Assembly (NCBI GenBank): GCA_029216955.1
Contig: JANAVB010029819.1
Location: forward strand, 34,378,051-34,442,050
From: Iris pallida
Taxonomy: Eukaryota > Streptophyta > Magnoliopsida > Asparagales > Iridaceae
Direction of reading: 5' to 3'
Length of the DNA: 64,000 nucleotides
The notes under the pieces are model-generated. The model saw only the letters and a program-made list of their open reading frames with translations. It was not told where the DNA came from and ran no database searches. A program made the position numbers and the translations under genes. Position 1 is the stretch's first letter. Each line of letters starts with the position of its first letter. Of the stretch, positions 34,856 through 46,694 are shown piece after piece.

Positions 34856-37385
34856 TGTAACCCCACTTTCTAAGTTTGAAATCTTTCCTCCTATTAAATT
34901 CTTAAATTTGAATTTAACAAATTGGTTACAACTAATTTGATGTGGGCTATTTCCCTCTAACTAATTTCCCTTCTTTCTAACTAAATTTTGAAATCAAATT
35001 GAACCCTCTAACTGATTTTTCAGCTACTCTTGTAAATAGTGAAAAGGTAGAGGGCCTACCTGTACTTTTATCTTGAGCGGAATGGCCCCGCTGGAAATGT
35101 TCTTGGCGGAGGGGCTATTTTGCAAAATCTCTTTTTCTCTGTATATTTACAGAGGAGGAGAAAGAATGTATCATTTCATTCTCATCTTCTCCATTTGTGA
35201 GAGCTGAACTCTCGATCTCCTTTTCTCTCGTTCCTCACAAAACCCTAACCCTAAATTCTTCTTTCCCTCGAGCGGCGGCGACTAGGTAGCGACTGTGGCA
35301 GCAGTTCCCTAGTTCGGCAACGACAGCTAAGCATCTCCCGATCGGTGGCGACCGATCTACTCCAGTGATGCAACAATTCATCCACGAGATCGAGTTTTTG
35401 CTGATCTAGAAGACCTACGTCGGTGAGTTCTTCGATCCTTTCTGCTTCTTCATTTCCTTCTTGATTTTGACATCATTATTTCATTCTTGTTCAATTCCAG
35501 GTTGGTCAAGACCGACTCTGTCTTTTCTTGAAGTATCGAGCACAGCGATCGATTTGTTACCAAATCTTTTTGGTAAGCCCGATCTCAAAATACTGGGTCT
35601 GAGAAATTATGTTTCTGTCTGGATACTCGGTTGATAAGATTTTTTCTTTTCGATTGATTTGCTGATCGGACAGGTGTTAGAAGTTTGATCGATCAGAATA
35701 GTTACGAGTACTTCGGATTTAGTGATATACTGGGGTGAGTACTTTTGATCCTAGAGCTTCTGTTGTTTGAATTTCCTGATTTTAATCCTCAAGAGAACAA
35801 TGGCACATATTATTTCTCCTCATGTTCGACTGGTTCGTCGATTTACCGCAGTGAACTCGTGGACACAATTGAGTACGGGGATCGTGTCTGACACATGGAA
35901 TTATGCTCTCAATTCTGATTGATTCCGTTTCGAGTATTCATGTCATTCTTCCATCTGATATTTAAATTGCCTATTTCTTCTCCTTGAGTCGGGTGTGTGT
36001 TGGCCAGGATGGAAAGGTTGTTGGGGTTTGGCGTGTCCAATATAGTATCCTGGTGCATCAAATTAATGTTGATGATCGTGTCCAAATGGCGTGTACGTGT
36101 CTAGACTGTGTGCGTGTGTTGCTGCTCAATGGAGTAGGAGATTTGGGATAGCACGGAGCAAGACCTCTTATCAGTTGGATTCTTAATTCAATTTGGTTGT
36201 ATGTTTATTGCAGGGTATGGGAATATGTATTATTTGATTTTGGAGAAGTAGATTTGGTGTTTAAATGTATATTTTTAAATCAGTTATTTTTCGTATATGA
36301 TATTTTGGTGGAAATTCATCTAGTACTTTATTTCTCTGTTTTCCTTATAAATTCTCCAATTTTGCTTATACTCTCTGAGTCATATTTTTTATCATTATTA
36401 TGAGAGGAAGGAGTGGCTGGGTTGAGTATGGGGATGGAATGTAGTTGTTGGGGTTAACCTAAGTGCAGGTGATGCAATAGTTGTGTAGTAATAAAGCATG
36501 GTGCTTGTTGTTGTTTTTAAACTTCTTAACAATTGATTCGAATTGTTGGCAGTAAAGTTGGGTTAGGAAGAACAGACCTAGCTCTGTACATTCACACAGA
36601 GTAGTGTCTGAGTTGTGTAACTATTTTCCAGGGCTTGTATATTATTTTGCAAAACTAAAATGGTATTATTGGTGGGCTTAGTTGTAGTTTGTTGAATACA
36701 ATATTATTTGGGTTTTGGTCGTGTGTGTGGCCTTCTATATTATGAGTTGTATTGAGATTTTTGATAAGCAATACTGCTAAGAGGAGGATGGGCTAGACAG
36801 GGTTGAGTTATGATTGGACTGCCTGTTAATAGTCTATAGGAGGAAGACAAATGCAGTATTATCTAATAGTATTGGTCTGGGCTAGTGTTGTGGACTGTGA
36901 GCTGATATGTGGATAGACTTTAATTATAAATTTAGATGATTAATCTTTACCAACTTGTATATATAACAGAAGGATTCCCAGCTCTACTACCCACACTTGA
37001 TCACCATGAGCAAAGCAAGTATACTCATCGGACTTGTTCATTTTCTCATGTCTTGTATATTCATTCCTGTATCACCTTGTTGACACGATGTATCACGGGA
37101 TTGTCTTGTTTGATGTTCTATTGAGTTTACTTGTGTCTGGGAGGGAAAATACTGCAGATGTGTGATCAAACCCATATTACTATTCATGTGAATAGCTTAG
37201 GCCCCGCATCGTGCACGCGGGACCCAAGCCATACCATTTCATGTTCATTGAATCTATCCAAGCCGATCACACACTCTGGATGTATTTCAATATTGCACAT
37301 TTCAAGATTCAGGTTGTATTTCATGTTCAGGTTGTATTTCATGTTCAGGTCGTATTTCATATTCAGGACTCATATCATGTTCCCT
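34856..37385 (+). repeat. 3' LTR of B, truncated at its right end
   Basis: Shows the B LTR without the A insertion: the target is continuous across 36304-36320. Homology to the 5' LTR ends at CATGTTCCCT (37385), after which A'-like sequence begins. TATA-like TATATTT at 35142-35148, telo-box at 35240-35254. Confidence 0.9.
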
Positions 37386-38600
37386 GTAATGATATGCTTT
37401 ATAACTGGGTTAGCATGAGGTGAAAGTTGGTTGATGTTGCCTTCAATGTAGAGTTCATTTCATATATATGTTTAACATAAAATTGAACTATATATATATC
37501 TATATATATTGATGTTTCACTTTGTTTAAAAACTGAGAATGTTTATTACATAGAAAATCTGAGAATAGACGCAATACCTGAGATTGAATGCTAGCTAACA
37601 TGAATGCTAATGTAATGTAAACCTGAGATGGGAATTGGAACATGAGATTCGATTTCATATGAGTTGGTATGGTTAGGCATTGATTTTGGAGCCTTAAAAA
37701 CATTTGTTAACTGAGTTAGGTTCAACTCTGAACCTGAAATGTGGTTTTGAAACCTGGGAAGAGATTTTACTGATTTATGTGGTTGATTTGGGTTTTGAAG
37801 AATTAAAATTGAAATTGTTTAGTGGCTGAGTTTGAATGTTGAAACTGAGTTTAATCTCAGGAATGGTCACTGTGTTCAGTCCATTTCAATCTCACTGTCC
37901 CCTTCCTTTCATTTTTCCTTCCCTCTTTATGCATAAATATGTATGTATGTATGTATCTAATGTATCCATGTATGTAATATAAGCATGTATGTAATGTATG
38001 AATATATACATGTATGTTATGTATCCATGTATGCAATGTGTGCATACATGAATGCAATGTATGTATGGATACATGAATTCAAGTATGTATGTATTTATAT
38101 AATTGTATCTATAGGTTGTGATATAGGCCTAGAGTATAGTTTACCCTATAGTTAACCATTGACTAATTAACCTTGATAGCCTAATTTTAACATGTTGACA
38201 ATAGTTGACCATTGATTAATTGACCTTGATAGCCTAATTTGACCATGTTGACTAGAGTTGACTCAAAACCCTAGAAGTTTGACCTATGCTGACTTGGTTT
38301 GACCCAGAGTTGACCAAGAGTTGACTTTGACCGAGATTGACCTAGAAATCATGTAAATGCATTGTACACTTCATTTATAATCCCTTTATATACATCATGA
38401 CTTGTGTTGCTCTAAATAGGACTCAAATATCTCGTTTTGGACAGTATATTCTCACAGACAATTCAGATCACAGGCGAGTACATTTTTTGATCGTTTCATA
38501 CTTGTCACGACTTATATTCTTGCTCTAGATCACTTTACTTGATGCTGTCACAATTGTTATCACGGATTGGTACTTTATGGATCTTCTTTGGCGATGTTAT
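37386..38600 (+). repeat. LTR of element A', right part (interrupted by E)
   Basis: Resumes the A-like LTR. The clearest match is 38380-38600 to 18700-18910 of A: the 'cttgtgttgctcta' stretch, 'tttgatgctgtca', and 'ttatcacggattggtact' follow in order. It also has the 'gttgaccaagagttgactttgacc' series. It stops at GATGTTAT, where A continues with CCCCCTCGGG, because E begins at 38601. Confidence 0.7.
37925..38100 (+). repeat. ATGTATGT-rich low-complexity segment in A'
   Basis: Irregular run of GTATGTAT, TAATGTAT and CCATGTATG words; the A LTR has a similar but less regular segment at 18190-18260. Confidence 0.7.
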
Positions 38601-38629
38601 TGTAGAAGCATGGAAAAGAATAAAGAAAG

Positions 38630-39240
38630 ATCCATGCGGCCAGGGAGCCCCATGCGGCTCAGAGAGCTCATGCGGCTCAGGGATCCATGCGGCTCAAGCG
38701 TCTATGCGGCTCGAATAAGTTCCATGCAGCTCAGAAAGGAGCCACGTGGCCTGCAACAGCTCTTCCCTTTGTCCTTTACTGCATTAAATGCCTTGACGGC
38801 TGACAGCTCTGACAAATGATGGCTCTGACACAAAGATACAATTATGACTCCATCATAATGGCAAACTCCTAGGGAAACAAAGGAAATCTCTGACACAATC
38901 TCCTGAAATCCAGAAACCTTCATGTGGCCTTGACACGTGGACAGTCGCATGCGGCTTAAGCAGAGACCACCCCATGCGGCTCAGGCCGAAGCTGTCCCAT
39001 GCGGCTCAAGCCGAAGCTATCCCATGCGGCTCAGGCAGAGGCTACCCATACGGCTCACTAGGACTATCTTCATGCGGCTCACTGAGAAGCCACCCATTAT
39101 GCGGCCGCCTACGCTCATGCGGCTTCGATCATCACCATGTGGTTCAAATGTTCAGGGGCCACTCCCAAGCAGCCTTGACACGTGGCCAGCCTTATGCGGC
39201 TCATTGGGGAGCAATCCTCATGCGTCTCAGATTTTCTCAG
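38630..39240 (+). repeat. ATGCGGCT motif array in LTR E
   Basis: About 17 copies or near copies of CATGCGGCTC, nearly all in one orientation. Part is a regular 25-bp tandem (CCCATGCGGCTCAGGCCGAA type) at 38971, 38996, 39021 and 39045. Confidence 0.8.
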
Positions 39241-39572
39241 TGGCTCGCGGTTAGGATACGTGGCATGATAGTGGGACACGTGGCATCAAATCGATCAAAA
39301 TCTATCAACAAATCCCAATAAAATATTGAGATCAAATCAGATCATTTGCAATCAAGCAAATTAATGACACGTGGCAGGAAATCCGAGATTGTCATAACAA
39401 ATCCTGAGGATTTATGTCAATCCTCATTAATTACCCACAAAGATTTGATGCAATCACATTAATTGCCCAGATCTATTATATTCAAGATGAGCGGTCCAGA
39501 TTCATTGATCCTTAGCCGCCGACTTTTGAGAATGGGCAATCATTGCAAACCCTAGTGATGCCCCCCCACTCT

Positions 39573-39580
39573 TATAAATA
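39573..39580 (+). promoter_or_regulatory. TATA box of LTR E
   Basis: TATAAATA in CTCTTATAAATAGAAAGG, about 360 bp before the LTR end. A purine-rich 'gaaagaagagaacagaaag' starts 20 bp further on, a normal spacing for a plant start site. Confidence 0.6.
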
Positions 39581-39933
39581 GAAAGGTGCCATTCCCTTGC
39601 GAAAGAAGAGAACAGAAAGAGAGAAGACGGAGATAGAGCATCAGAGAGAGAATATACAGAGATCGAAAGGAGAGCATTTCTTCATCAACGCCAAGCAGTT
39701 CTTCTACAGAGCCAAGTTTGCACCCGATCGTCCAAGGAGTAAGGCAGAGCTGCCGTCGCTTTCCCGAGCCTCTATCGTCACCCCCCAGAATCTAAAATAA
39801 ATAATTGTACTTAGATTGCTGTACCTAGGCTTTCGTCCCTAGAATTTCTTTGTACTAGCGAGTTTGTATTGTGAAGTAAAAGTCCAGTCCTCCGATAATT
39901 GTTATGTTCTTTTATATTTCATGGCAAACACGA

Positions 39934-39951
39934 TGGCGACTCTGCTGGGGA
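39934..39951 (+). promoter_or_regulatory. primer-binding site of E
   Basis: TGGCGACTCTGCTGGGGA, three bases after the LTR end. This matches the PBS type of Tat/Ogre elements, regarded as complementary to a tRNA-Arg 3' end. An ATG overlaps its first bases (39933). Confidence 0.7.
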
Positions 39952-40328
39952 CAAACTTCTCCACGGCTGAGGAGTTGGTGATGCAATCGGATGCAGCCAA
40001 ACTTGGCTCAACGCAACACAAGATGGTCGTCCACTTCGACCAACAGGCGTTTGAAGAAATGCTCTCCGACGGGAGCGCTGGCCCGGTCCAGAAGCAAATC
40101 CGCACAAAGAAGGCTTGCAGGGAGTGGAGGCCAAAATCATTTGCTTTTCTCCAAGCCCTGGACAGAGTACTCTCTGCTACCAAAGACGGTGAAGGCGATT
40201 CTCATACAGCCCCACTTCAAGCCATAAAGGACTCTGCTGTCCCCAAGTCCGGTAGAGGAAAGCACTACGATGCTGGACTTGCAGGGACAAAAAGTGATTC
40301 TATATGCACCAAAAAGAAGCCGAACACT

Positions 40329-40525
40329 CATACGGCCAAGACTGCCAGCCACATGCATGATGCTCATGCGGCTGAAACTGCCAGCCGCATGAAGAAGGTC
40401 TATACGGCCAGATCTTCCAGCCGCATGGAGAAAACTCATGCGGCTGAGACTTCCAGCTGCATGAAGAAAGCCTATGCGGCCACAACTGCCAGCCGTATGA
40501 AGACTGTTGACTCCAGCCGCATACT
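40329..40525 (+). repeat. 36-bp tandem repeat, each unit a hairpin, in E leader ORF
   Basis: Five units starting at 40329, 40365, 40401, 40437 and 40473, exactly 36 bp apart, plus a half unit near 40510. Each has 9-bp arms related to CATGCGGCT and AGCCGCATG round a 9-nt loop; the second unit (40365-40391) is a perfect inverted repeat. The arm sequence is the motif repeated in the LTR of E. Period and frame give a 12-residue protein repeat. Confidence 0.88.
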
Positions 40526-41201
40526 GCCTGCTCTACGCAGCTCAGGCTCAGTCTTCGATCGCCTCTCCTATGGTCCTGATCTCTCATGTACCCAAGAGAA
40601 TATGTCTGACTCTCTGCAGCATCACTCTGACTCTTCCTATTATACGCCTTCAGGCGCTCAAGTGAAGAAGTCAAGGGCAGTGCGATCTAGGCGAGCTCAG
40701 TCGGCTGTCCCAACCTCTGAGCATCCGAGCGCTCTACATATTTTTATGTGGGCCTCCGATGGGAAGTTGTACAGAACCACTCGAATCCAGCCCCCGGCGG
40801 CAAACGGACAGAGTGGTTCCCAAAAGTCTCCCAAAACCCAGGGAGCAAATATGGTCATTCCAGACCCGTCTGACTTGCGTGAGGTTATCCTCCGCAAACG
40901 CAAGGAAAGAGAAGAGACCCCGGTATGCAAAGAGTCCTCCCACGGACATCACTGCACCAAAATCATTGTCAACTGCTGTTGCAACAATGCGACAGCAAGA
41001 GAAGACCGACAATCTATTTTCCAAAGGCTGCAATGACCCAACTCAGAGGACGAAGCGCCTCCCGTCGTCTCTTGCAACTCCACTCAGAAAATTCCTGCTT
41101 ATGGGCGAGGGAAGAAGATGAACGTTTCCAGCCCGAAAATTTCAACCACTGCGGCTAAGAAACTGTCGTCTAAACGGCTGTCCACTACCGGAGTATTCTA
41201 A

Positions 41202-43136
41202 GGTACCCGTTCGAAGACGAAATCAGCTACAACAGGAGATTCATCATCCGTACCGCTGGGGGTCACTGAAACAGGGGGTAGCACTCCTCAGAACATCCAC
41301 GATAATCCGATGTTCCAAGGAGACGAGCACGAGAAAACAACTCTCCTGTCAGATACAGCAGATGTCGACGTCCCCGAGGACGTCCACGACTCTCAAGATG
41401 AAGCAAGCTCTGAAGTTGGGGGTACTATTCCTTCTGAGTCCGAACCAGAAGAGAACATTTCCACATATCCCGATGACTTCTCGGTACAGGGTTATGACTC
41501 GGAGGGCACGTCCTCCACCATTCCTTCCGTCTCCCCTCATGTAAAGACGGTGTTCATGACGGACAGCAACCAAAGTGGTTCCAGTGATCACCAACGCATC
41601 GACACTCTGGAGGCCATACTATATGCCTTGGTCAAGTCTGTAGACGAGATCAAAGCGGCCCTTCCATCTCTGCAAGGAGGGACGCCTGGCCAAACAAGCG
41701 CGAGTCCCGGGGTCAATGCAGACTCGAACTCGGCGGCACCGAACCCGGGCAACAATCCCCCTGAAATGACGGCTCCCACCGCTGTGGATGAGGCCAGAGA
41801 AGCAAGAAAAGAGGTCCAGGAGCTCCGAGCCATGTTTTACGCTCGAGAAAACTCTCAAGACCTCAAAATATGGCAACCCTACCCTGCTGCATGGAGGGAT
41901 GTCCCCTTCCCACCAAGATATAAGCCGTTCAACATCAATCCTTATGATGGTAAGACCTCCGCAAGTCGATATATCACTTACTTCGAGGTCACTACCGACC
42001 ATCTGCCCCATGACGATGCCATCCTCACACGATTGTTCATTGGAGCATTGGAAGGAGTCGCCTTCGACTGGTATCGCAACCTGCCAGACAACTGCATCCA
42101 ATCCTTCTCCAGCTTCAAGCGCATATTCTTGGAAAGATTCTATGAAGTAGGACAGGACATCACAATATCCACCCTCATGGACGTCGTCCAAGGGGAGAAA
42201 GAGCTAACAAGGAACTATATCGAACGGTTTCGCCAAACCGCAATGAAGTTGTCGTCTGGTAACCCGGATTCCTCCTTGATTGAGATTTTCCAAAAGAGAT
42301 TGCTCCCAACAATCAGTCTCTGGATGGGCGAAAGTCAATTTAAGGACTGGAAGACGTTTATCATCAGTGCCACTAGCGCCGAAGAATGGTTGAAGAAGGC
42401 TCGCCAACTGGGATTGCACATCTCGGACGGAGAGAACAAGGGCAAATATTCCAATACTAACAACGAAAATGGGGGTAGCCCCTCCAACAATCGGGACAAC
42501 AGGGGTAAGTAGGCTATGGTGGCCGACACAGCCGAGAAACCTGAGTCAAAACCGGCAGACAAATAATGGCCGCAAATAACCTACACCTTCGAAGACGGCC
42601 ACGTCAAGCCCATCTTGGACATGCTCATACAAGAAGACAGAATTCAGCTCCCTCCACCAAGACGGGAACCTCGGTCGGCAGAAATGGAGAGCCCGAAGTA
42701 CTGTCATAACCACCGCTATGTCCACCATGATACGCATGACTGCTACCAACTAAAGCGATACATCCAACATCTCATCGATTCGAACGCTCTGGCTATCGAT
42801 TTCGAGGAGGTAACCGTGGCGGCCAACATGGTGTACGTACAATTCGGCAGCTTCCCTCCAACAGAGACTCAAGATGGGGTGGTACCCATCCCTCTAGCGA
42901 CAATGGAGATTGCTAATCTTCCACCTCATCGGGATCAGGTTGCTGGTCTAGTGCCCCTCACCACATCATGGGGGGAGATCATGTGGGTCCATCCGGACCT
43001 GGTACTTGAAGTGACTCAGTCCACACCACCTTCCATTCGCAAGAAAAAGAGTGGAAAAGTCAGATCCTGCCACCCAATCTCGACAGATGCCGAAGAAGTC
43101 ACGGCTGTCATTACCGGATCTGGGGCACAATCCTAA
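41202..43136 (+). pseudogene. Gag of element E, broken
   Basis: After a disordered acidic N-terminal part, the capsid block runs from AAWRDVPFPPRYKPFNINPY through ILTRLFIGALEGVAFDWYRN, FSSFKRIFLERFYE and ELTRNYIERFRQTAMKLSS (about 41880-42270), typical of Tat Gag. The nucleocapsid motif at 42702-42743 is CX2HX4HX4C (C, H, H, C at codons 42702, 42711, 42726, 42741), a variant of the Tat knuckle. In-frame stops lie at 42510 (TAG), 42564 (TAA) and 43134 (TAA). Everything is in the frame of the leader and pol. Confidence 0.88.
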
Positions 43137-45104
43137 CCCGTGGCTGAGAACTCAACTGAAGATCATCAGCCAGCGACTGCTGACGCCCCAGGACCTTCTC
43201 AGCCTCCGACGACCGACAAGCCTAGGCCGAAGCAGACTCGCTTTGACAAATCCCTCTGAAAAGAGACAGCTCAGGGGTTGGAGAGGCCCTACAACTTCGA
43301 CATCTTGGCGTAGTTGGCCAATACACCGGCCAAATTATCATTATATGAGCTCCTAAGGCTCTCAAAGGATGTTCGTGCAGCTTTGAGCGATGCACTCCAA
43401 AATGCCGACGCGTATCTGGCTCAGGTCAACCTCACAGGAAAGAGCCCGCCTGCAAATTTCTAAGACAGCGCTTGCACAGGAGCAATGCCTAATATCGTCT
43501 TCACTCCATAGGATATGCTCATCAAAACCAATCTGCACGATCGTCCATTATACTACGCCGTATACATCGGGGACGTAAAGGTGGACCGGATGCACATTGA
43601 TCCTGGTTCTTCCATAAGCATCATCCCGAAGGGTCTGCTACATCATCTTCGCATTCCGATGCATCGCCTGACGCCAACAAGTACCGCCATCAGCGGTTTC
43701 AATTCGGGCAGGAGCTACCCAATTGGGAAGATTCGTTTGAAGTGCCAAATTGGCGATCTCCAGTCAGAAGTGACCTGTTACGTCATAGATGCGGACACTT
43801 CTTACAACATCTTCTTGGAGAGCCCTTGGATACACGATTACATGATCGTGCCTTCCACACTGCACTAGTGCTTCAAGTATGTCGACAAACACGGCTTTGT
43901 GAGGACAGAATTTGCCGACATCGTTTCCTTCAAAGGAGTCGAATCCTATTACTCGGATTCCTGCCTATACGAGAAGTCAAATAGGCACCTGGATGAAGGT
44001 GTACAAGCTCAAACCGAGACGGCCTCAGGATCAGAAGAACCTCTGACGATCCACCTTCAAGCTCGCAAACCTGGTAAATTTGTACCCCTTACGGCCGCTC
44101 TGCGTAAGGACGCAATCAGCCTCTCGGCACAAGAAGGACAAATGACAATTCGGCTGTGAAGGTCCGACCAAGCGCCGAGACCCACAACGGAGCCACTAAC
44201 AATCAGGCTACCGAGAGTCAGCCAGCCACAAGCAGAGAAGTTCAATCCCTCTGACAAACCAATGACGATATGTCTTCCCAAGAAGAATCGTCACCCCGAT
44301 GCAAGGTCTGGGGCTTCTAGCGAGCCAACAACTCCTCGTCCAGCACCGAGTACCAAAATGGAGGTCGCTAGTTTGCCAACAACTCCACGTTCGGCTCTAC
44401 CAACAGAACTTCTGATGATCAAGCTGCCCAGGTCATCCTCTCAGTCTTTATTTATACAGGGGGTGACCGAAGAAGAACCGGAGCTGGCCAAGTATCTGGC
44501 TGCCCACACTGATGTTCCCTCCACAGATGATGTAATCCCGCTAGAAAAGATACCTTACTTTATCAATAAAGGGATATCTTTGAACTACCTCGAGCTTAAT
44601 AAGCTTTGTACAATGTATGCTATGGAATACGATATAGGCACTCACCTACACACACAGGTGACAAATGTTTATACCGCAAACCAGCTTACCCAAGTGGAAG
44701 TCGCTTACCGCATAATCGAGGGAGGGGACCATCCAATCATCTTCGGCCGGAAGGATGATCCACAGCCCTTCACCATAGAAGAGTCCGATCCCGAATCAGA
44801 TGCCGGGAGACTGCCTCTGTATCTTTATAGCCCCCAATCCAAATACCTCATGCAAAAGCAGGGGTATGATCTGGAGACTACGCCAAGCTTGAACTACGGC
44901 ACCGGTCGACGATTACCTTTGAGGCCACCAGTCCCAGCTGGCAAACAACGGGACTACTACAGCAAGACCCGATGTTGATTAGGGTATGTCACGCCCGCAA
45001 CGACCCCTAAAAGTTCAGATGAGGAATACGACTGGCATTCACATTCAACCGGGTCACCAACTTCTGATTCGGATACCAGCATCAGAGACGTATTCAGACA
45101 AGTC
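43137..45104 (+). pseudogene. Gag-pol linker and protease of element E, broken
   Basis: A KETAQGLERPYNFDILA-like block, common before the protease in Tat polyproteins, precedes TAG 43311 and LANTPAKLSLYELLRLSKD. The retropepsin motif HIDPGSSISIIP has its catalytic Asp codon at 43599. YNIFLESPWIHDY follows near 43806. Downstream is a long, poorly conserved linker with repeated LTIRLPR-like phrases. Stops are 43257 (TGA), 43311 (TAG), 43461 (TAA), 43509 (TAG), 43866 (TAG), 44157 (TGA) and 44976 (TGA), the densest cluster in the element. Frame is unchanged throughout. Confidence 0.85.
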
Positions 45105-46694
45105 ATGTCAGTCAATATGGCATTCGCCGACGCTTACGAAGAAGATGAAGACATTCCTGAAATCCTCGAGTTAGAGCCGTGGGCCCAACAGCTGGATACA
45201 CAATGGGAAAAGCGGTTCGAACAGAGAGAACCTCCTACCGAAGACGAGATTATACAGCTCAACCTCGGCAGCGAATCTTCTCCAAAACCAATCTTCCTGA
45301 CAGACGAAGAGCGAGAATTGCTACTATAACTTGTCAAAGAATATATTGATGTGTTCGCCTGGAGTTATGAAGACATGCCAGGACTAAACCCTGAAGTCGC
45401 CCTTCACAAGCTCAACATTCGGCCAGATGCAAAGCCAGTCAAGCAACAACAGCGACGCTTCCGCCCGGGCATCATGGATTCGATCAAAGCCGAAGTCAAC
45501 AAACTGATAGCCAGCGGCTTCATTCGTGAAAAACAACATCCAGACTGGGTCGCCAACATAGTACCGATACTCAAGAAGAATAGGAAGATTCGAATCTGCA
45601 TCGACTTCCGCAATCTGAACGAGGCATGTCCCAAAGATGAATTCCCCCTCCCTATCACAGACATCATGATTGACAACACATGCAGCTTTGAACGCATGTC
45701 ATTCATGGATGTCTTCTCTGGGTACAACCAAATCAAGATGTCTCCTGACGACGAAAAGCATACATTATTCCGAACACCGATTGGCACGTATTGCTACACA
45801 GTCATGCCTTTTGGTTTAAAGAATTCTGGCACCATATATCAAAGAGCCATGAGTACCATCTTCAGAGACCATTTGCACAAGACTGTGGAGTGCTATGTTG
45901 ATGATATCGCCGTCAAGAGTCACTATAAGGGAGACCACCTGCACGATCTGAGGACAGTGTTCGACCTAATACGAGCACACAAAATCTCTGCAAAGACGAA
46001 GGCAATTATGGAGATGGGTCCCCCGAAAAATCTCTGCGAACTCAGAGGTCTTCAAGGAAGGCTAGCTTACATCAAAAGGTTTATTTCTAACCTCTCCGGG
46101 TGATGCCGAACATTCACCCACCTCATGAAGAGATGTGTCTCGTTCGTATGGGATGAAGAATGCCAACGTGCCTTCGACAGCATCAAAGAATACTTATCGA
46201 ACCCTCCAGTCCTGGTGGCCCCGGTTGCTGGAAAACCATTCTTGTTATATGTACGAACAATAGAGCATTCCCTCGACGCTCTGCTAGCACAAAACAACGA
46301 TGCAGGCCATGAACAAACCATATATTACCTCAGCCGAATGATGATCGAGCCAGAGCACAGATATACTGCTGTGGAGAAGGAATGCCTCGCCCTGGTGTTT
46401 GCCATTCAAAAGACGCAGCACTATGTCACAGGACAAACCATACATGTGATCTCACGAGTCAACCCCCTCAGGTTCCTCATGACTAAACCAGGGGCACTCA
46501 GCTCCCGCCTCGCCACATGGGCAATATTGATGTCTCCTTGTCATATGGTCTTCGTTCCGCAAAAGGCTGTTAAAGGTCAAGATCTGGCAGACTTTTTAGC
46601 AGCCTACCCAGGCTCGGAGTCATCCAGAGTATATGAAGGAATCCCAGATGAGGTCGCCGACTCACATGCGGCCTCCCACGATGATATATGGTGA
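45105..46694 (+). pseudogene. reverse transcriptase and RNase H of element E, broken
   Basis: RT motifs are in order: FAWSYEDMPGL, HKLNIRPDAKPVKQ, GFIREKQHPDWVANIV, RICIDFRNLNEACPKD, FMDVFSGYNQIKM, TVMPFGLKNSGTIYQRAM and the catalytic CYVDDI (YVDD at 45894-45905), which is intact. After IRAHKIS (to 45989) the text jumps to AKTKAIMEM; relatives have about 30 more residues (the NPLKC...GFLGFIV segment), so an in-frame deletion has removed part of the thumb region. The first RNase H (46125-46600) has FVWDEECQRAFDSIK and YTAVEKECLALVFA but lacks the usual first Asp motif, as is common in this lineage. Stops are TAA 45327, TGA 46101 and TGA 46692. Confidence 0.9.

Larger units (their letters stand above)
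2984..37385 (+). mobile_element. element B: deleted Ty3/gypsy chromovirus, host of nested A
   Basis: The 5' LTR is 2984-4438 plus 29305-30840, split by element A. The internal region is 30841-34855 and the 3' LTR 34856-37385. The LTR begins TGTAACCCCACTTT and ends GGGTCGTGACA. The 3' LTR stops at 37385 in the middle of the LTR, roughly 450-490 bp short of the end seen at 30840, and continues directly into A' LTR sequence, so its end and the target duplication were lost by deletion. Internally it keeps Gag zinc-knuckle remnants and the integrase C-terminus with a chromodomain, but no protease, reverse transcriptase or RNase H. It is a non-autonomous relic of the Tekay/Del type. Confidence 0.85.
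38601..39930 (+). repeat. 5' LTR of E
   Basis: TGTAGAAGCATGG to GGCAAACA, about 1.33 kb. The left border is set by the end of A' homology, the right by the PBS three bases later. No second copy is available in the window to confirm the borders. Confidence 0.7.
39933..41201 (+). pseudogene. leader ORF (ORF1) of E, fused in frame to Gag
   Basis: Opens at an ATG overlapping the PBS (MATLLGTNF) and stays open to TGA 41034, then again to TAA 41199, in the same frame as Gag. Tat elements often carry an additional coding region before Gag. I recognise no domain. The middle (40329-40510) encodes a 12-residue tandem repeat of the form HAAETASRMKKV. Later segments are Ser-, Lys- and Pro-rich and probably disordered. 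The ORF remains open on the LTR side back to 39864, so the ATG at 39933 is chosen because it is the first one beyond the LTR. Confidence 0.55.

Noticed and set aside
37857..38074. Minus-strand ORFs rich in His, Thr and Tyr
   Set aside because: They translate an ATGTATGT microsatellite in the A' LTR.
37386..38600. A separate new element to the right of B
   Set aside because: Order and wording follow the A-type LTR, and the left part ends exactly where B begins, so one interrupted A' LTR explains both.
38577..39321. ORFs in the E LTR with repeated Met-Arg-Leu
   Set aside because: They translate the ATGCGGCTC repeat array and lie in the LTR upstream of or across the TATA region.
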